Shown here: piece after piece, positions 61,592 to 64,000 of the stretch | Layout: each line of letters opens with the position of its first letter | Numbering within the stretch: the stretch's first letter is position 1 | Translations under genes and position numbers: made by a program | The notes under the pieces: model-generated | Seen by the model: the letters and a program-made list of their open reading frames with translations, nothing else | What the model was told of the DNA's origin: nothing | Databases searched by the model: none | From: Chthoniobacterales bacterium | GTDB taxonomy: Bacteria; Verrucomicrobiota; Verrucomicrobiia; Chthoniobacterales; JAATET01 | Direction of reading: 5' to 3' | Assembly: GCA_036569045.1 (NCBI GenBank) | Contig: DATCRI010000053.1 | Coordinates: 26,332-90,331 of the forward strand | Length of the DNA: 64,000 nt

Positions 61592-62422
61592 CTAGCCGCC
61601 GCCCTTGATGAGGAACTGCTCCTTGTTGATTCCGAGTCCGTATTCGAGGAGCTTCGCGCAATCGTCCCAGACGTGCGCCTTGTCGCTCTTCAGGACGACA
61701 GCGATCATGTCGCGGCCGCCGTAGGCTCCGCTGGCGACGAGGCAGTGCCCGGCGAGGTCGGTGTAGCCGGTCTTCATCCCGTTGCAAAAGCTGTAGGTCC
61801 GCAGCACGCGATTCGTGTTCGTGAGCAGGGTCGTCCTGCCATTGGCATAGGTGAAGACGTAGGTGCGGCGGTCGATAATGTCGCGCAGCGTGGGATTGCG
61901 ATAGGCGGCGCGAGCGATGCAGGCGAGGTCGCGGGCGGTGGAATACTGCCCGGGATTCGGCAGGCCGTTCGGGTTCACAAAATGGGAGTTCTTCGCGCCG
62001 AGACGGCGAGCCTCGGCATTCATCTTGTCGGCGAAGGCGGGAAGACTGCCGGCGTTATCGACAGCGAGCGCGACGGCGGTGTCGTTCGCGCTTTTCACGA
62101 GCAGCGCGGTCAGGACGTTCAGGCGCGGATAACGTTCCCCGGTCTTGATTCCGAGCTTCGTCGGGGCCTGTGCCGGGGCCTCGGGAGAGACGGTGAGGTC
62201 GCCCTGGAGGTTTCCCGCCTTCACGATGAGCAATCCCGTGAGCAGCTTCTGCGTGCTGGCGATGGGCGTGCGCATCGTCTCGTTCTTCTTGTAAAGGACC
62301 TCGCCCGTGTTCGCGTCGAAGAGAATCGCGGACCGGCCAAAAATCGTCGGCGCGGCGGCCGGGGCCAGGGCGGGCAGGAGAACGACAGCGAGGATGAACA
62401 GACGCAGAATGGCGGAACGCAT
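61592..62422 (-). CDS. D-alanyl-D-alanine carboxypeptidase (S11, DacA/DacF-like)
   Basis: A 276-residue periplasmic PBP with a signal peptide (LFILAVVLLPALAPAAA). The active-site triad of motifs is S56-TQ-K59 (ASTQKL), S111-A-N113 (KSANDTAVAL) and K217-T-G219 (MKTGYTDLAG). It trims the terminal D-Ala of peptidoglycan pentapeptides. The C-terminal membrane-anchoring domain of full DacA is absent, so the protein is short and probably soluble. The gene begins three bases after the TPR gene. Confidence 0.93.
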   Translation of the reverse strand: MRSAILRLFILAVVLLPALAPAAAPTIFGRSAILFDANTGEVLYKKNETMRTPIASTQKLLTGLLIVKAGNLQGDLTVSPEAPAQAPTKLGIKTGERYPRLNVLTALLVKSANDTAVALAVDNAGSLPAFADKMNAEARRLGAKNSHFVNPNGLPNPGQYSTARDLACIARAAYRNPTLRDIIDRRTYVFTYANGRTTLLTNTNRVLRTYSFCNGMKTGYTDLAGHCLVASGAYGGRDMIAVVLKSDKAHVWDDCAKLLEYGLGINKEQFLIKGGG

Positions 62423-62425
62423 GGA

Positions 62426-63124
62426 CTATGGCTTCGGAGCGGGTGTGGAAACGGGAGTGGCGAGAGTCTTCTCGATGGCGGGATCGGGTTTTCCGCCGAG
62501 TTCGACGGATCGGAAATAATGCCGGCGGGCAAGTTCGATCGCGGGCGGCGTGCGCTGGAGGTAGATGACGGAGAGATTGTAATGCGCGTCGCTCGCGTCG
62601 GGGTCGATCTCGACGGCGCGACGCAACTCCACTTCCGCGCCGTCTCTCCAGCCCTTCCGGCCAAGGACAACGCCGAGATAATTGTGCGCGCGAGCGCTGC
62701 CGGGATCGTAAAGCACGGCCTGGCTGAGGGCGGCAAACGCCTCCTCGACGCGCCCCTGCTGGAAATACATCATCCCGAGCGTGAGCCAGGCCGGGCCGGT
62801 CTCGAGCCGCTGTCGCACGGCCTGCCTGAGATACTTCTCGGCCTCCGCGGGATTTCCGGCCCGGAACTCGACCAGGCCGAGATTCACGAGCGCCACGAGA
62901 TTGTTCGGCACGATGTCGAGCACGCGCAGATAGGCGCGGCGGGCGGTCTGGTAGTCGCCCTTCTCGAACGCGGTATTCCCCTCGCCCGCCGCGGCGCGGG
63001 CGACGTCGGGAACGAATTTTGCGGGATCGGGTGTGGCCAGCGGCTCGGGCGGCGCCGGAGTCTGCGCACGGGCGAACCCGAGGGCCGCCAGGGCGATAAC
63101 GACGGACAGAACGCGGCGCCTCAT
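62426..63124 (-). CDS. periplasmic TPR-repeat protein
   Basis: A 232-residue protein from the ATG at 63124, which overlaps the proC stop (ATGA). A signal peptide (LSVVIALAALGFARA) is followed by at least four TPR units: GNTAFEKGDYQTARRAYLRV, NLGLVEFRAGNPAEAEKYL, LGMMYFQQGRVEEAFAALSQ and YLGVVLGRKGWRDGAEVELR. TPR proteins scaffold complexes; next to dac, a cell-envelope role is plausible but inferred. Confidence 0.87.
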   Translation of the reverse strand: MRRRVLSVVIALAALGFARAQTPAPPEPLATPDPAKFVPDVARAAAGEGNTAFEKGDYQTARRAYLRVLDIVPNNLVALVNLGLVEFRAGNPAEAEKYLRQAVRQRLETGPAWLTLGMMYFQQGRVEEAFAALSQAVLYDPGSARAHNYLGVVLGRKGWRDGAEVELRRAVEIDPDASDAHYNLSVIYLQRTPPAIELARRHYFRSVELGGKPDPAIEKTLATPVSTPAPKP

Positions 63125-63915
63125 TGCCCGAGCTCCCTCGAGCGCTCGGCGGCGGCATTCACGGCATCCGCAAAGGCGGAGCGCACCGCAGCCGCTTCGA
63201 GCACCCCGAGCGCGGCCGCCGTCGTGCCGCCGGGACTGGTGACCGCCTCCCGCAAAAGGGCGGGATGCTCGCCGGTCTCCACGGCCAGTCGCGCGGCGCC
63301 GAGCACGGTCTGCGCGGCGAGTTGCGTGGCAAGCGCCCGGGGCAGGCCGGCGGCAACGCCGCCGTCGGAGAGAGCTTCCATCACGAGAAACACGTAGGCG
63401 GGGCCGCTGCCGCTGAGTCCGGTGACCGCATCGAGCAGCTTTTCCGGAACGGCGACGGCCAGTCCGACTGAGCCGAGAATGCGCCCGGCCAGCTCGCGAT
63501 CGGCCTCCGTCGCGGTGGTGTCGGCGGCGTAGGCGGTGGCTCCGGCGCCGACCTGCGCCGGAGTGTTCGGCATCGCGCGGATGACGCGGGCGCCGCTGGC
63601 ATGCGCCGTGAGCGCCGCGATGGACCAGCCCGTGGCGATCGAAATCAGCAACTTGCCTGCGAGGCCATTGCCGCAGGCGTCGAGGGCGGCGACCACGTCG
63701 TTCGGCTTCACGCACAGCAGCACGACATCGGTATCCGCCACGGCTTCGGCATTCGTCGCAAAGGCGCGTCCGCCGAGGTCTGAGGCGAGCTTTTCGCGCG
63801 CTGCCGGCACGACATCCGCCACGGCGAGATCGGTCGGGGCGCACACGCCGGCCTGCACGAGGCCACGAACGAGCGCGCTCGCCATGCGGCCGGCGCCAAG
63901 GGATGCAATCTTCAT
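63121..63915 (-). CDS. proC: pyrroline-5-carboxylate reductase
   Basis: 264 residues from the ATG at 63915 (MKIASLGAGRMASALVRG, the NADPH-binding start). The family signature runs ATGLSGSGPAYVFLVMEAL, followed by GLPRALATQLAAQTVLGAA and SPGGTTAAALGVLE. Earlier motifs are LLCVKPNDV and RAMPNTPAQVGAG. It makes proline from pyrroline-5-carboxylate. It heads the leftward proC-TPR-dac-uvrD operon. Confidence 0.95.
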   Translation of the reverse strand: MKIASLGAGRMASALVRGLVQAGVCAPTDLAVADVVPAAREKLASDLGGRAFATNAEAVADTDVVLLCVKPNDVVAALDACGNGLAGKLLISIATGWSIAALTAHASGARVIRAMPNTPAQVGAGATAYAADTTATEADRELAGRILGSVGLAVAVPEKLLDAVTGLSGSGPAYVFLVMEALSDGGVAAGLPRALATQLAAQTVLGAARLAVETGEHPALLREAVTSPGGTTAAALGVLEAAAVRSAFADAVNAAAERSRELGQ

Positions 63916-64000
63916 GGACGCGAAGGTATTTTGCCGCACGGCCGGCGCAACGTTCTTTTGCGACAAAGGCCTCCGTTCGCGCAGTCGAATCAAAGAGTTG

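Overview
The window is GC-rich, densely coded bacterial chromosome, most likely from the Verrucomicrobiota (Chthoniobacterales/Spartobacteria-like). This placement is an inference. It rests on the codon bias, a proline-rich tail-anchored protein opening with a KKETVRI motif, a stand-alone CoaC, a short Val-rich micro-membrane protein, and an unlinked GspF/GspG pair. No phage, transposase, rRNA or CRISPR array was seen. Core housekeeping genes alternate with one accessory (defence) region.

Left part (1-16.5 kb): the end of a cbb3-oxidase assembly gene (ccoS), two small envelope proteins, PEP carboxylase (ppc), a fumarylacetoacetase-family hydrolase, and the leftward operon prs-rplY-pth-rpsF-ssb. 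These are followed by an FmdB-like/MFS pair, rplM-rpsI, rlmH, a Pro-rich lipoprotein, a MarR-TolC pair with a clear palindromic operator, and two VOC/glyoxalase-fold genes. One of those two is frameshifted by a 13-bp tandem duplication.

Defence region (about 16.5-25.5 kb): a type I restriction-modification system (hsdM-hsdS ... hsdR) is interrupted by two toxin-antitoxin-like modules. A HEPN/MNT pair lies in line behind hsdS. A DUF433/PIN-like pair lies on the opposite strand between that pair and hsdR. A strictly 21-bp-periodic degenerate minisatellite sits just upstream of hsdM, and a NYN/PIN-type nuclease gene closes the region.

Middle (25.5-38.8 kb): pgeF, a membrane protein, a methyltransferase, yicC-gmk-coaC, a cluster of three DnaA-box-like 9-mers in front of an Ala/Lys/Pro histone-H1-like gene, trxA, the tail-specific protease prc, an MBL hydrolase, gspF-gspG, a NUDIX protein, an ECF sigma factor and a GT4 glycosyltransferase.

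Right part (38.7-64 kb): the leftward operon tig-clpP-clpX-GT4-trmB; a rightward Yej/Dpp-like peptide-transport operon that carries one ATPase and ends in a PTP-like phytase/phosphatase; queH; tRNA-His; the L-arabinose operon (FGGY kinase-araA-araD); a secreted protein; tRNA-Val; a GH3 glucosidase; a DUF748 protein; and a compact proC-TPR-dac-uvrD operon.

The main leads are the layered RM/toxin-antitoxin locus with its minisatellite, the duplicated 13-mer that breaks a VOC gene, the DnaA-box cluster, the substituted C-terminus of PEP carboxylase, and the phosphatase coupled to the peptide transporter.
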